Assembly: GCA_964515335.1 (NCBI GenBank)
Contig: CAZETS010000016.1
Coordinates: forward strand, 1 to 64,000
Direction of reading: 5' to 3'
From: TMED88 sp964515335
Lineage (GTDB): Bacteria; Myxococcota_A; UBA9160; UBA4427
DNA length: 64,000 nt
Shown: in pieces, positions 8,267-16,469 of the stretch
Position numbering within the stretch: the first letter of the stretch is position 1
Layout of the letters: each line of letters opens with the position of its first letter
The notes under the pieces: generated by a model
What the model was told of the DNA's origin: nothing
The model's database searches: none
Seen by the model: only the letters and a program-made list of their open reading frames with translations
Position numbers and translations under genes: made by a program

Positions 8267-9163
8267 GTGGACGAGCGTACCGAAGGGTTGGCAAATCGGA
8301 AGGTACCGGCTCTCGTGGTGTCGGGCTTCCTGGGCTCGGGCAAGACCACGCTGATCCGCCATCTGCTCGCCGAGGCGACGCGGCTCGGCGTACGAGTCGC
8401 GCTCGTCTCCAACGAGCTCGGCGCGCTGGGCGTCGACCGGGCCCTACTCGGCGGCGGCGGCGAGGCCTACGTCGAACTCGAGGGCGGCTGCGTCTGCTGC
8501 GAGCTCTCCGACGACCTCATCGTCACGCTGCAGGAGCTGTACGAGAACGTCCGGCCGGATCGCATCGTGGTGGAAACCTCCGGCGTCGCCCTGCCCTGGG
8601 ACACCCAGCTGAACTTCTGGCGCGACCCGGTCCGCCAGTGGATCGGCGACGACATGGCGATCGTCGTCGTCAACGCCGAGCAGGTCGCCGAGGGCCGCGA
8701 CCTCGAGGGGACGTTCACCGACCAGGTCACGTCGGCCGACCTGCTGGTGCTGAACAAGGTCGACCTCGTCGACGAGGCCGGGCTGGAGCGAGCGCGCGAG
8801 CGGCTCCGCGAGATCGAGCCCGAGGCGCCGATCGTCACCGCGGTGCAGGGAGACGTCGAGTCGGCGCTGCTGTTTCCGCCGGACGCCGATCAGGTCGACC
8901 GCGACGGGGAGGCGCCCGAGGCGCCCGACCACCACCACGAGCACTTCTCCACCGAGATCTGGAGCCCACCTGCCGGGATCGCGCCCGACGCGCTCGAGCA
9001 GGCCCTGCAGCAGGACGACCTGCTTCGCGCCAAGGGATTCGTGCAGACGAGCGCCGGCCTCAAGCTCGTACAGGTCGTCGGGCACCGCGTCGACATCCAC
9101 GACGTCGACGAGCATCCACCCGACGCGCTGCTCGGGCAGATGGTGCTGATCCGGCGCGCCTAG
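8267..9163 (+). CDS. CobW/COG0523-family GTP-dependent metallochaperone
   Basis: G3E-family GTPase of 298 aa. Walker A is GFLGSGKTTL near 20-29, the metal-binding CxCC is GGCVCC (C75, C77, C78), and the guanine-specificity motif is LNKVD near 160. A His cluster, DHHHEHF, near 221 could bind zinc, nickel or cobalt. The C-terminal CobW domain is short. COG0523 proteins insert or deliver metals; the cognate enzyme is not identifiable from the neighbours. The GTG start at 8267 was chosen because family members begin about 12 residues before the P-loop; a TTG at 8288 is possible. It is divergent from gor. Confidence 0.85.
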   Translation: MDERTEGLANRKVPALVVSGFLGSGKTTLIRHLLAEATRLGVRVALVSNELGALGVDRALLGGGGEAYVELEGGCVCCELSDDLIVTLQELYENVRPDRIVVETSGVALPWDTQLNFWRDPVRQWIGDDMAIVVVNAEQVAEGRDLEGTFTDQVTSADLLVLNKVDLVDEAGLERARERLREIEPEAPIVTAVQGDVESALLFPPDADQVDRDGEAPEAPDHHHEHFSTEIWSPPAGIAPDALEQALQQDDLLRAKGFVQTSAGLKLVQVVGHRVDIHDVDEHPPDALLGQMVLIRRA

Positions 9164-9310
9164 GAGCCCGCTGCGGCTCGCGGGGCGTGTTGGCGCCGGC
9201 CGCCAGGCTGCCCGGGCCCCGGGGCGACGTCCTGCCGCGCGCGAGGCGAGGTGGCGACACGGGCCGGTGCAGCGCGGTACGCTCGAAAGATCGCCCGGGA
9301 GCCCGCCTCG

Positions 9311-10558
9311 ATGACACAGACCTCCAACGCACCCGACTCGAGCCATGCCGACCGCGTCCCCACCGGCCTCGAGCTGACCGCCCTCGACGAGCGCTTTCGC
9401 GACGACCCGTACCCGGTCCTCCATCGCCTGCGGGCCATCGAGCCGATCCACCACGACGAGGTGCTGGGGCGCTTCGTCTTCACGCGCCACGACGACGTGC
9501 GCACCATCCTCTACGACCTGCGACTCTGGAGCGACCCACGCAAGGCCCGGCCGGACACCTTCACCTATCGCTTCCTGAGAAACGGCGACGAAGAGCCGTC
9601 CATGCTGCTGATGGACGAGCCCGAGCACAAGCGCCTGCGCGCCCTCGTGAGCGGTTCTTTCACGCCGCGCGCCGTCGAGCGCTGGCGCCCGCGCGTGCGC
9701 GAGATCGCGCGCCGGCTCGTCGGCGCGCTCGAGGAGGGCGAGCACGACCTGATCGCCGAGGTCGCGGGGCCTCTGCCGACCGTCGTGATCGCCGAGCTGC
9801 TCGGCATCGACCCCGGCCGCCACGCCGAGTTCAAGGCGTGGTCGGACGACGTCGTGGCCGTCGGCTTCAACCCGAATCCCGGCGAGGAAGAGCTGCGCAT
9901 CGGCGAGAAGGCCAACGCGGCCCTCGAGGCGTTCATCCGCGACGAAATCGAGGCGCGGCGGAGCAACCTCGGCGACGACCTGATGAGCGACATGCTGCGC
10001 GCACAGCTCGGCGGCGACCGCCTCAGCGACCGCGAGATCGTCCAGCAGTGCAATCTCCTGCTCGTCGCCGGCAACGTCACGACGACCGACCTCATCGGCA
10101 ACGGCGTGAAGGCCCTCGCCGAGAACCCCGACCAGCAGGCGATCCTGCGCGAGCGGGCGGACCTGATGCCGAACGCCGTCGAGGAGATCCTTCGCTACGA
10201 CTCGCCCGTCACCAACTCGGGCCGGATCGCCTCCCAGGACATGGAGTTCGACGGCATCCCGGTCCTGAAGGGCGACACGCTCTCGGTCTCGCTGGCCGCC
10301 GCCAACCGCGACCCGGCCGTGTACCCCGAGCCCGACCGTTTCGACGTGACACGGAAGGACACCCACCACCACGCCTTCGGCGGCGGCCGCCACCTCTGCA
10401 TGGGCGCCCACCTCGCGCGCATGGAGGCGCAGGAGACTCTGGCAGCGCTGCTCGAGCGCTTCGACGCACTCGCGCACGGTGAGCGGGGTCACCGCTACGC
10501 GGGCATCCCGAGCTTCCGCGCGCTGGAAGAGCTGTGGGTGGCGTTCGGGCGGGGTTGA
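9311..10558 (+). CDS. Cytochrome P450
   Basis: Soluble bacterial P450, 415 aa, probably a class I enzyme needing a separate ferredoxin and reductase (none is visible nearby). The K-helix ExxR is in EEILRY near 290-295, and the heme loop is FGGGRHLCMG with ligand C363. The I-helix reads AGNVTT near 254-259, so the usual acidic residue before the conserved Thr is Val; some bacterial families share this. Substrate is unknown. It starts MTQTSNAPDSS. It converges on nth with about 70 bp between stops. Confidence 0.93.
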   Translation: MTQTSNAPDSSHADRVPTGLELTALDERFRDDPYPVLHRLRAIEPIHHDEVLGRFVFTRHDDVRTILYDLRLWSDPRKARPDTFTYRFLRNGDEEPSMLLMDEPEHKRLRALVSGSFTPRAVERWRPRVREIARRLVGALEEGEHDLIAEVAGPLPTVVIAELLGIDPGRHAEFKAWSDDVVAVGFNPNPGEEELRIGEKANAALEAFIRDEIEARRSNLGDDLMSDMLRAQLGGDRLSDREIVQQCNLLLVAGNVTTTDLIGNGVKALAENPDQQAILRERADLMPNAVEEILRYDSPVTNSGRIASQDMEFDGIPVLKGDTLSVSLAAANRDPAVYPEPDRFDVTRKDTHHHAFGGGRHLCMGAHLARMEAQETLAALLERFDALAHGERGHRYAGIPSFRALEELWVAFGRG

Positions 10559-10627
10559 AGCGCCACCGGCCGCCCCGGCCCGTCTCCGCTCGCGAAGCGC
10601 GAACGACGGCCGGCCGGGAGCGCCGCG

Positions 10628-11356
10628 TCAACCGATCCGCCGGCGCGCCTTCTTCTTCGCGCGGGCCTTCTTCGCCACCGCCTTGCGCGACCGCGGCCCG
10701 CCCCCGCCGGCGCGCTCCTCCTCGCGCTTGCGCTTCTCGGTCGCGGCCCACGAGCAGATCGGACAAGCGCGCAGGTCGTGGCCGCGGGCAGGACAGTGCT
10801 CGCGCCCGAAGTAGATGATCGCGAGATGGACCCAGCCCCAGTCGTCCGGATCGAACAGCGCCTTCAGGTCGCGCTCGGTCTGCTCGACGCTGCGTCCGTT
10901 CGAGAGTCCCCAGCGCGCGGCCAGCCGATGGATGTGCGTGTCGACCGGAAAGGCCGGTCGGCCGAACGCCTGCGCGACGACGACGCTCGCGGTCTTGTGC
11001 CCCACGCCCGGCAGCGCTTCGAGAGCCTCGATGTCGTCGGGCACGCGGCCGTCGTGCCGCTCGACGAGCAGCTTCGAGAGCGCCGAGATGTTCTTCGCCT
11101 TGCCGGGCGCGAGACCGCACGTACGGATCAGCTCGAGGATTCGGGCGACGGGCAGCTTCGCCATGGCGGCCGCGTCTCCCGCCTGGGCGAAGAGCGCGGG
11201 CGTCACCAGATTGACGCGCTCGTCGGTGCACTGCGCCGACAGGAGCACCGCGATCAGCAACGTGAACGGGTCTTCGTGGTGCAGCGGGATCGGCGGCTTC
11301 GGGTAGAGGCCGTGCAGGATCCCCCGTATGCGGGCGGCCTTCTCGGCGCGGGTCAT
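10628..11356 (-). CDS. nth: Endonuclease III (DNA glycosylase/AP lyase)
   Basis: HhH-GPD base-excision repair enzyme of 242 aa removing oxidised pyrimidines. The helix-hairpin-helix is LPGVGHKTASVV with catalytic K121, and the catalytic Asp is D139 in PVDTHIHRL. The C-terminal cluster region is atypical: only three cysteines, C188, C198 and C201 (HCPARGHDLRACPIC), instead of the canonical C-x6-C-x2-C-x5-C, so a normal [4Fe-4S] cluster may be absent or use another ligand. A Lys/Arg-rich tail of about 30 residues follows. The start MTRAEKAAR follows a better context than upstream codons. Convergent with the P450. Confidence 0.92.
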   Translation of the reverse strand: MTRAEKAARIRGILHGLYPKPPIPLHHEDPFTLLIAVLLSAQCTDERVNLVTPALFAQAGDAAAMAKLPVARILELIRTCGLAPGKAKNISALSKLLVERHDGRVPDDIEALEALPGVGHKTASVVVAQAFGRPAFPVDTHIHRLAARWGLSNGRSVEQTERDLKALFDPDDWGWVHLAIIYFGREHCPARGHDLRACPICSWAATEKRKREEERAGGGGPRSRKAVAKKARAKKKARRRIG

Positions 11357-11593
11357 GGCGCGCCGCAGCATAGCCGAGCGGATCGACCGCCCTGATCGCA
11401 TCCTCACGCCTCGCAGCGCTCGTCGAAACTCCGCAGCAGTCTCTCGACCGGGGCGCGAGCCGCTCCATTCACAGCCCGCCGCGAAGCGCCTACCATCCCG
11501 TTCGGCGGCGCGCGCGACCGCCCCGCGACCTGCCGGGATCGCCGGGACGAGCCCGGCCCGGACGACTCGGAACGCTGGAGGCAAATCGTCCCG

Positions 11594-12556
11594 ATGAACG
11601 AGCGACGAGCGCCCGGCTCGGGCGGTGCCGAAGCGACGCGTCGCAAAGCGGGCACGCGCTTCGACCTCACCGGGGTCGTCGCCGCCGGCGACACCCACGT
11701 CGGCCGGGTCCGCAGCGTCAACCAGGACGACCACGGAGAGTGGCGCGACGCGGATCGACCGGCGCAGCTCTTGTTCGTGGCCGACGGCATGGGCGGGCAC
11801 CGCGGCGGCGAGGTCGCCAGCCGCGTCGCCGTCGAGCAGGTCGGCCTGGCGTTCGGCGCGGACGACCCCGATCCCGAGCGCCTGCTCGGCGATGCGTTCG
11901 AACGCGCCAATCGCGAAGTCTTCCAGATGGCCAAACGCGACTTCGAGCTGGCCGGCATGGGGACCACCGGGGTCGCCCTGCTGCTCACCGGCGAGCCGAC
12001 CGCCTGGGTGGCCCACGTCGGCGACAGCCGCGCGTACCGCCTGCGCGACGGCGAGCTCGAGGCGCTGACCAGCGATCACTCGGTGGTCGGCGAGCTGGTC
12101 CGGCGCGGACAGCTCACGCCCGAGCAGGCGCGCGTCCACCCGCAGAGCAACGAGATCCTGCGCGCGATCGGCACGCAGCCCGAGGTAAACGTCGACATCG
12201 CCGCCGTGGACGTGCGGCCGGGCGACCGCTTCCTGCTCTGCTCCGACGGCCTCTGCGGCATGCTGCCCGACGACGAGATCGCTCGGGCGCTCGGCGCGGC
12301 ACCGCCCCCCGAAGCCGTCGGACGGCTGATCGATCTCGCCAACGAGGCCGGAGGCACCGACAACATCACCGTGCAGATCGCCGAGATCCCTCGCGACGCC
12401 GCCACCATCGGCACGCCGAACGGCGAGGAGACGCGCGCGCCGTCACCAGGACCCGAGTCGGCTGCGGCCGGCACGGCCATCCGCTGGGTGGTGGCCCTCG
12501 CCCTGGTGGGCGCTCTGCTGCTGCTGCTGCTCGGCGGCTCGGGCACGTCGCGCTAG
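11594..12556 (+). CDS. Membrane-anchored PP2C-type serine/threonine phosphatase
   Basis: PPM/PP2C phosphatase of 320 aa that would dephosphorylate Ser/Thr-phosphoproteins, often opposing Hanks-type kinases. The metal-binding motifs are in order: VNQDDHG near 40, FVADGMGG near 57-64, GDSRAYR near 142, LLCSDGLCGML near 216 and GGTDNITV near 255. After a Pro-rich linker, a single hydrophobic segment near 296-314 (VVALALVGALLLLLLGG) should anchor it in the inner membrane with the catalytic domain in the cytosol. GGAGG lies 12 nt before the ATG. No kinase gene is in the window. It is followed directly by the helicase. Confidence 0.93.
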   Translation: MNERRAPGSGGAEATRRKAGTRFDLTGVVAAGDTHVGRVRSVNQDDHGEWRDADRPAQLLFVADGMGGHRGGEVASRVAVEQVGLAFGADDPDPERLLGDAFERANREVFQMAKRDFELAGMGTTGVALLLTGEPTAWVAHVGDSRAYRLRDGELEALTSDHSVVGELVRRGQLTPEQARVHPQSNEILRAIGTQPEVNVDIAAVDVRPGDRFLLCSDGLCGMLPDDEIARALGAAPPPEAVGRLIDLANEAGGTDNITVQIAEIPRDAATIGTPNGEETRAPSPGPESAAAGTAIRWVVALALVGALLLLLLGGSGTSR

Positions 12557-12560
12557 CGCG

Positions 12561-15143
12561 ATGACGTTCGACCGCGACGAGGAGCCCGGCGCCGCGCGCA
12601 CGGGCTCGCCAACGCGACTGTTCGACTTCCTTCCCGAGGGCGGCATACACGACAGCGCCGTCGTCCTCGATCGCTTCCTCGCCTGGGTGCGCGAGCAGGG
12701 CCTCGAGCCCTACGCGGCCCAGGAAGAAGCGCTGCTCGAGCTGATGACCGGGCGCCACGTGATCCTCTCCACGCCGACGGGATCGGGCAAGAGCCTGGTC
12801 GCCCTCGGGCTCCACTGGAAGGCGATGTGCGAAGAGCGCCGCTCGTTCTACACGGCGCCCATCAAGGCTCTCGTGAGCGAGAAGTTCTTCGACCTCTGCG
12901 GGCACTTCGGCGCCGAGAACGTCGGCATGCTGACGGGCGACGCGAGCCTGAACTGGAGCGCACCGATCATCTGCTGCACCGCCGAGGTGCTGTCGAACAT
13001 GTCGGTAGCCCAGGGGGCGCGTGCCGACGCGCCCTACGTGGTGATGGACGAGTTCCACTACTACGGCGACCGCGACCGGGGCAGCGCCTGGCAGATCCCG
13101 CTGCTCACGCTTCCGCACACGCGCTTCCTGCTGATGTCGGCCACGCTCGGCGACACGCGGGAGATCGAACGGCGCATCTTCGCCCGCACCGGCGTCGAGG
13201 TCTCGCGCATCCACACCGAGGAGCGACCGGTTCCGCTCGACTTCCGCTACGTCGAGACACCGATCCACGAGACGGTCGACGATCTCCTCCTGCGCGGCGA
13301 GGCGCCGATCTACATCGTGCACTTCACCCAGCGCGAGGCCACCGAGCAGGCTCAGGCGCTGACCAGCGCGAACCTCGTCGACAAGCCGCGGCGGCGGGCC
13401 ATCCAGGAGGCGATCGGCGACTTCCGCTTCGACACGCCCTTCGGCCGCGACATGCGGCGACTGCTCGGCCACGGCATCGGCCTCCACCACGCGGGCCTGC
13501 TCCCGAAGTACCGCCTGCTCTGCGAGCGCCTCGCCCAGCAGGGCCTGCTCGCCGTGATCTGCGGCACCGACACCCTCGGCGTGGGCGTGAACGTGCCGAT
13601 CCGCACGGTGCTGTTCACGAAGCTCTCCAAGTTCGACGGCGAGAAGGTCTCCATCCTGCGCGTGCGCGACTTCAAGCAGATCGCCGGACGCGCCGGACGC
13701 AAGGGCTTCGACGACCGCGGCACGGTCGTCGTGCAGGCGCCGGAGCACGTGATCCTGAACAAACGTGCCGAGGATCGTGCGCGCGGGGCGGGCGGACGGC
13801 GCAAGCCCCCGCGCAAGAAGACGCCGCCCAGGGGATTCGTGGGCTGGGGGAAGGACACCTTCGACCGGCTCGTGCACAGCCCGCCCGAGACGCTGCGATC
13901 GCGATTCACGGTCACGCACGGGCTGATCGTCGCGTGCCTGCAGAGCGAGGCGGGCCACGGCGACGCAGGCCGGGGCTACCACGCCCTGTCCGACCTGATC
14001 GACCTCTGCCACGAGACGCCGGAGCGCAAGCGCCGGCTGCGGCGCCAGGCGGCGGCGCTCTTTCGGTCGCTCCGAAAAGCCGAGGTGGTCGAGCTGGTCC
14101 GCGACCGAAGCACGGGACGCGTGGGGGTGCGCGTCAGCCAGGAGCTGCAGCGCGAGTTCTCGCTGCACCAGAGCCTCTCCCTCTACCTGGTCGACGCCGC
14201 GGCCGCTCTCGACCCCGAAGCGCCCGACTACGCGCTCGACCTGCTGAGCGTCACCGAAGCGATCCTCGAAGATCCGCGCCCCATCCTCTACGCCCAGGAA
14301 CGCAAGGCCAAGGGGGAGCTGATCGCGCGGCTCAAGGCCGAGCGCGTCCCCTACGAGGAGCGCATGGAGAAGGTCGATGAGGTGAGCTGGCCCAAGCCGG
14401 GCGAGGAGTTCATCCGCGCGACCTTCGCCCTGTTCGCCGACCACCATCCGTGGGTGGGCGGAGACGACATCCATCCGAAGGGCGTCGCGCGCGAGATCTA
14501 CGAGACGTACTCCGAGTGGAGCGACTACGTGAAGCGGATGGAGATCGCCCGGGTCGAGGGGCTGCTGCTCCGCTATCTCGGCCAGGTGCACGACACGCTG
14601 GTGCGCACCGTGCCCGCCTCGCAGAAGACCGAAGAGGTGCACGACATGACGGCTTTCTTTCGCTCGATGGTGGGCCGCGTCGACTCGAGTCTGCTGCAGG
14701 CCTGGGAGGAGATGATCCGCCCCGGCGAGCCGGCGCCCACGCCCGAGGAGCCGCGCGAGTACGACCTGGCCCAGGACGAGCGCGGCCTGCGCGCCCGCAT
14801 TCGCAGCGAGCTCCAGCCGATCGTGCGCGCGCTCGCCGCGAAGCGCTACGGCGACGTCCCCGAGCTGCTCCACCCGGACAGCCGCAAGGGCTGGACGCCC
14901 CAGCGCATCGAGCAGGCCCTCGATCCGTTCTACGAGCGCTACGAGGCGATCCTCTACGACCCCCGCGCCAGACAGGCGCACCTTTGCGTGGTCGACGAGA
15001 TCGAGCCGCGTCTGTGGCGAGTCCGCCAGGTGCTGCTCGACGACGCCGACGACCGCTTCTTCGCCATCGACGGCGAGGTGGACCTGCGCGACGAGAAGAA
15101 CCCGGGCGACCCGCTGCTGCGCCTGCGCGCGATCGGCGAGTAG
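12561..15143 (+). CDS. Ski2-like DExH helicase with DUF3516 C-terminus
   Basis: Superfamily 2 helicase of 860 aa, cytosolic, likely acting on RNA or structured nucleic acids. Motif I is STPTGSGKSLVA near 73-84, motif II is MDEFHYY near 159-165, motif III is SATLGD near 193, and motif VI is QIAGRAGRKGF near 373-383. A basic Lys/Arg/Pro segment (GGRRKPPRKKTPPRG) follows the second RecA domain, and the C-terminal 400 residues correspond to DUF3516, an arrangement known in actinobacteria and deltaproteobacterial groups. It starts 4 nt after the phosphatase stop, so the two are probably one operon. Confidence 0.92.
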   Translation: MTFDRDEEPGAARTGSPTRLFDFLPEGGIHDSAVVLDRFLAWVREQGLEPYAAQEEALLELMTGRHVILSTPTGSGKSLVALGLHWKAMCEERRSFYTAPIKALVSEKFFDLCGHFGAENVGMLTGDASLNWSAPIICCTAEVLSNMSVAQGARADAPYVVMDEFHYYGDRDRGSAWQIPLLTLPHTRFLLMSATLGDTREIERRIFARTGVEVSRIHTEERPVPLDFRYVETPIHETVDDLLLRGEAPIYIVHFTQREATEQAQALTSANLVDKPRRRAIQEAIGDFRFDTPFGRDMRRLLGHGIGLHHAGLLPKYRLLCERLAQQGLLAVICGTDTLGVGVNVPIRTVLFTKLSKFDGEKVSILRVRDFKQIAGRAGRKGFDDRGTVVVQAPEHVILNKRAEDRARGAGGRRKPPRKKTPPRGFVGWGKDTFDRLVHSPPETLRSRFTVTHGLIVACLQSEAGHGDAGRGYHALSDLIDLCHETPERKRRLRRQAAALFRSLRKAEVVELVRDRSTGRVGVRVSQELQREFSLHQSLSLYLVDAAAALDPEAPDYALDLLSVTEAILEDPRPILYAQERKAKGELIARLKAERVPYEERMEKVDEVSWPKPGEEFIRATFALFADHHPWVGGDDIHPKGVAREIYETYSEWSDYVKRMEIARVEGLLLRYLGQVHDTLVRTVPASQKTEEVHDMTAFFRSMVGRVDSSLLQAWEEMIRPGEPAPTPEEPREYDLAQDERGLRARIRSELQPIVRALAAKRYGDVPELLHPDSRKGWTPQRIEQALDPFYERYEAILYDPRARQAHLCVVDEIEPRLWRVRQVLLDDADDRFFAIDGEVDLRDEKNPGDPLLRLRAIGE

Positions 15144-15165
15144 CAGCCCGGGCCGGGCGCGGCGT

Positions 15166-16041
15166 TCACTCGACGCGGTAGCGGGCCTGCTCGGCGTCGT
15201 AGTCGGTGAAGCCGACGATCTCGCGCAGCGTCTCGAACGGCAGCAGGCCCGGCGCCGGCTCGCCGTCCCGAAGCGCGGCGAGCGCCTCGTTGATCGCGCG
15301 CGTCGCCGCGGACAGCAGCGTCAGGGGATGGGCGGCGATCGCGTAGCCGAGCTCGGCAAGCCGCTCGGGCGGCAGCACGGGCGTATCACCGCCCTCCACC
15401 ATGTTGGCCATCTTCGGCCCGGGAATCTCGCGGCAGAGCCGGGCCATCTCGTCCTCGCTCTGCGGCGCTTCGAAGAAGACGATGTCCGCGCCGAGATCCG
15501 CGAAGGCCTGGCTGCGCCACAGCGCCTCGTCGAAGCCGTGGTCGAAGCGCGCGTCGGTGCGCGCCATCACGAGGATGTCGGCGCCTTCGTCGCGCGCGTC
15601 GACAGCGGCCCGCACGCGCGCGCAGGCCTCGTCGCGCGAGACGACCTGCTTACCGCGCGTGTGGCCACAGCGCTTCGGCGCCAGCTGGTCTTCGATCATC
15701 GCGCACGCGAAGCCCGCCGCCGCGTAGCCACGCACCGTGCGCTTCGCGTTGACCGCGTTGCCGTAGCCCGTGTCGGCGTCGCCGATGATCGGAATCGAGA
15801 CCGCCTCGCAGATGTTGCGGCCCTGGTCGAGCATCTCGCCGTACGAGATGAGCCCGGTGTCCGGCAGGCCGAGTCGAGCCGCCGAAACCGCGAAGCCGCT
15901 CATGAAGCTGAGCCGAAAGCCGGCGCGCTCGATCAGCCGGGCCGAGAGCGCGTCGAAGCAGCACGGCATCACGAGCAGCTCGTCTGCGTCGAGCAGCGCG
16001 CGCAGCTTGGCGGCGGGGCTCGCGGCGGTTCGATCTCCCAT
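15166..16041 (-). CDS. Isocitrate lyase/PEP mutase family carbon-carbon lyase
   Basis: Alpha/beta-barrel Mg2+ enzyme of 291 aa. The metal site is in IGDADTGYGN near 87-96, and the catalytic loop is APKRCGH (K123-H127), the lyase-type KxCGH signature with C125, as in methylisocitrate lyase, dimethylmalate lyase and oxaloacetate acetylhydrolase relatives. PEP mutase lacks this Cys, so C-C lyase activity on a 2-hydroxy or 2-oxo dicarboxylate is likely. The exact substrate cannot be told, and there is no methylcitrate gene next to it. The start MGDRTAAS is the first Met close to the conserved N-terminus. Divergent from the asd leader. Confidence 0.88.
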   Translation of the reverse strand: MGDRTAASPAAKLRALLDADELLVMPCCFDALSARLIERAGFRLSFMSGFAVSAARLGLPDTGLISYGEMLDQGRNICEAVSIPIIGDADTGYGNAVNAKRTVRGYAAAGFACAMIEDQLAPKRCGHTRGKQVVSRDEACARVRAAVDARDEGADILVMARTDARFDHGFDEALWRSQAFADLGADIVFFEAPQSEDEMARLCREIPGPKMANMVEGGDTPVLPPERLAELGYAIAAHPLTLLSAATRAINEALAALRDGEPAPGLLPFETLREIVGFTDYDAEQARYRVE

Positions 16042-16114
16042 GGCTCGTGCTCCTCCGGCCCGTCGTGGCGATCCAGGCGTGGCCCGAGGGTAGCGAGGGC
16101 GCCGGGGCTGCAGC

Positions 16115-16143
16115 TTGACAGCGCAAAACAGAAGAGGAATCCT
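16115..16143 (+). promoter_or_regulatory. Candidate sigma70 promoter of the asd leader
   Basis: A perfect -35 TTGACA (16115-16120) is followed after 17 bp by AATCCT (16138-16143), a weak -10 matching three of six consensus bases. Transcription would start near 16150, about 110 nt before the Thr-rich leader ATG. The -10 is the weak point of the assignment. Confidence 0.4.
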
Positions 16144-16261
16144 GCCGCCGATGCCGATCCACGCTCTCGCGCACGGGCGCTCCGCACGACCCTCCTCGGG
16201 CCGGCCGGGCCGCCTTGCGCTCCGCCGTGAACGAAGCGCGGCACGCCTCTCGGTCACGACC

Positions 16262-16312
16262 ATGTCGACGACGACCACGACCGTGACGACGACGACGGAG
16301 CTCACGCTCTAG
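16262..16312 (+). CDS. Threonine-rich leader peptide of asd
   Basis: A 16-codon ORF encodes MSTTTTTVTTTTELTL, with ten Thr codons (eight ACG, two ACC), ending in TAG at 16310-16312. Its Thr runs recall the E. coli thr operon leader. It is followed immediately by mutually exclusive antiterminator and terminator hairpins and then by asd, the branch enzyme supplying threonine, methionine and lysine. Ribosome stalling at Thr codons would free 16312-16320, while a ribosome at the stop codon would cover it. No strong Shine-Dalgarno precedes 16262; in-frame ATGs at 16151 and 16115 are alternatives that keep the same C-terminus. Confidence 0.75.
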   Translation: MSTTTTTVTTTTELTL

Positions 16313-16363
16313 TCGGAAGGCCGCGCCGCCCGCCCTGCTCCACCGATCACGCGCCCTTCCGAC
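16312..16363 (+). promoter_or_regulatory. Antiterminator of the asd attenuator
   Basis: GTCGGAAGG (16312-16320), starting at the last base of the leader stop codon, is perfectly complementary over 9 bp to CCTTCCGAC (16355-16363). The second arm overlaps the 5' arm of the terminator (16352-16360), so the two hairpins exclude each other, as in classical amino-acid attenuators. Confidence 0.72.
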
Positions 16364-16387
16364 CGACGGAAGGGCGTTTTCGCTTTT
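16352..16387 (+). terminator. Rho-independent attenuator terminator before asd
   Basis: A perfect 9-bp stem, CGCCCTTCC (16352-16360) with GGAAGGGCG (16368-16376), and a 7-nt loop are followed directly by TTTTCGCTTTT. This is the only hairpin with such a clear U tract near a 5' leader in this window. It lies 82 nt upstream of the asd start, so it can only matter for transcription into asd. Confidence 0.85.
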
Positions 16388-16469
16388 CGGGGCCGGGTGC
16401 GCGCCGAATCCGCTCGGGGGGTCGAGGAGACCCGCCGCGCCGCATCGATCAGAATCGAGGAGAATCGAA

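Larger units (their letters stand above)
16042..16469 (+). other. Regulatory intergenic region before asd
   Basis: This 428-bp region separates the lyase gene from asd. It holds a consensus -35 element, a Thr-rich leader ORF, an antiterminator/terminator pair and the asd ribosome binding site (GAGGAG about 8 nt before the ATG). The elements are listed separately. Confidence 0.7.

Noticed and set aside
5707..10482. A 1591-codon plus-strand open frame
   Set aside because: It crosses the Omp85, gor, CobW and P450 genes out of frame, contains no recognisable motif, and is explained by rarity of stop codons at high GC.
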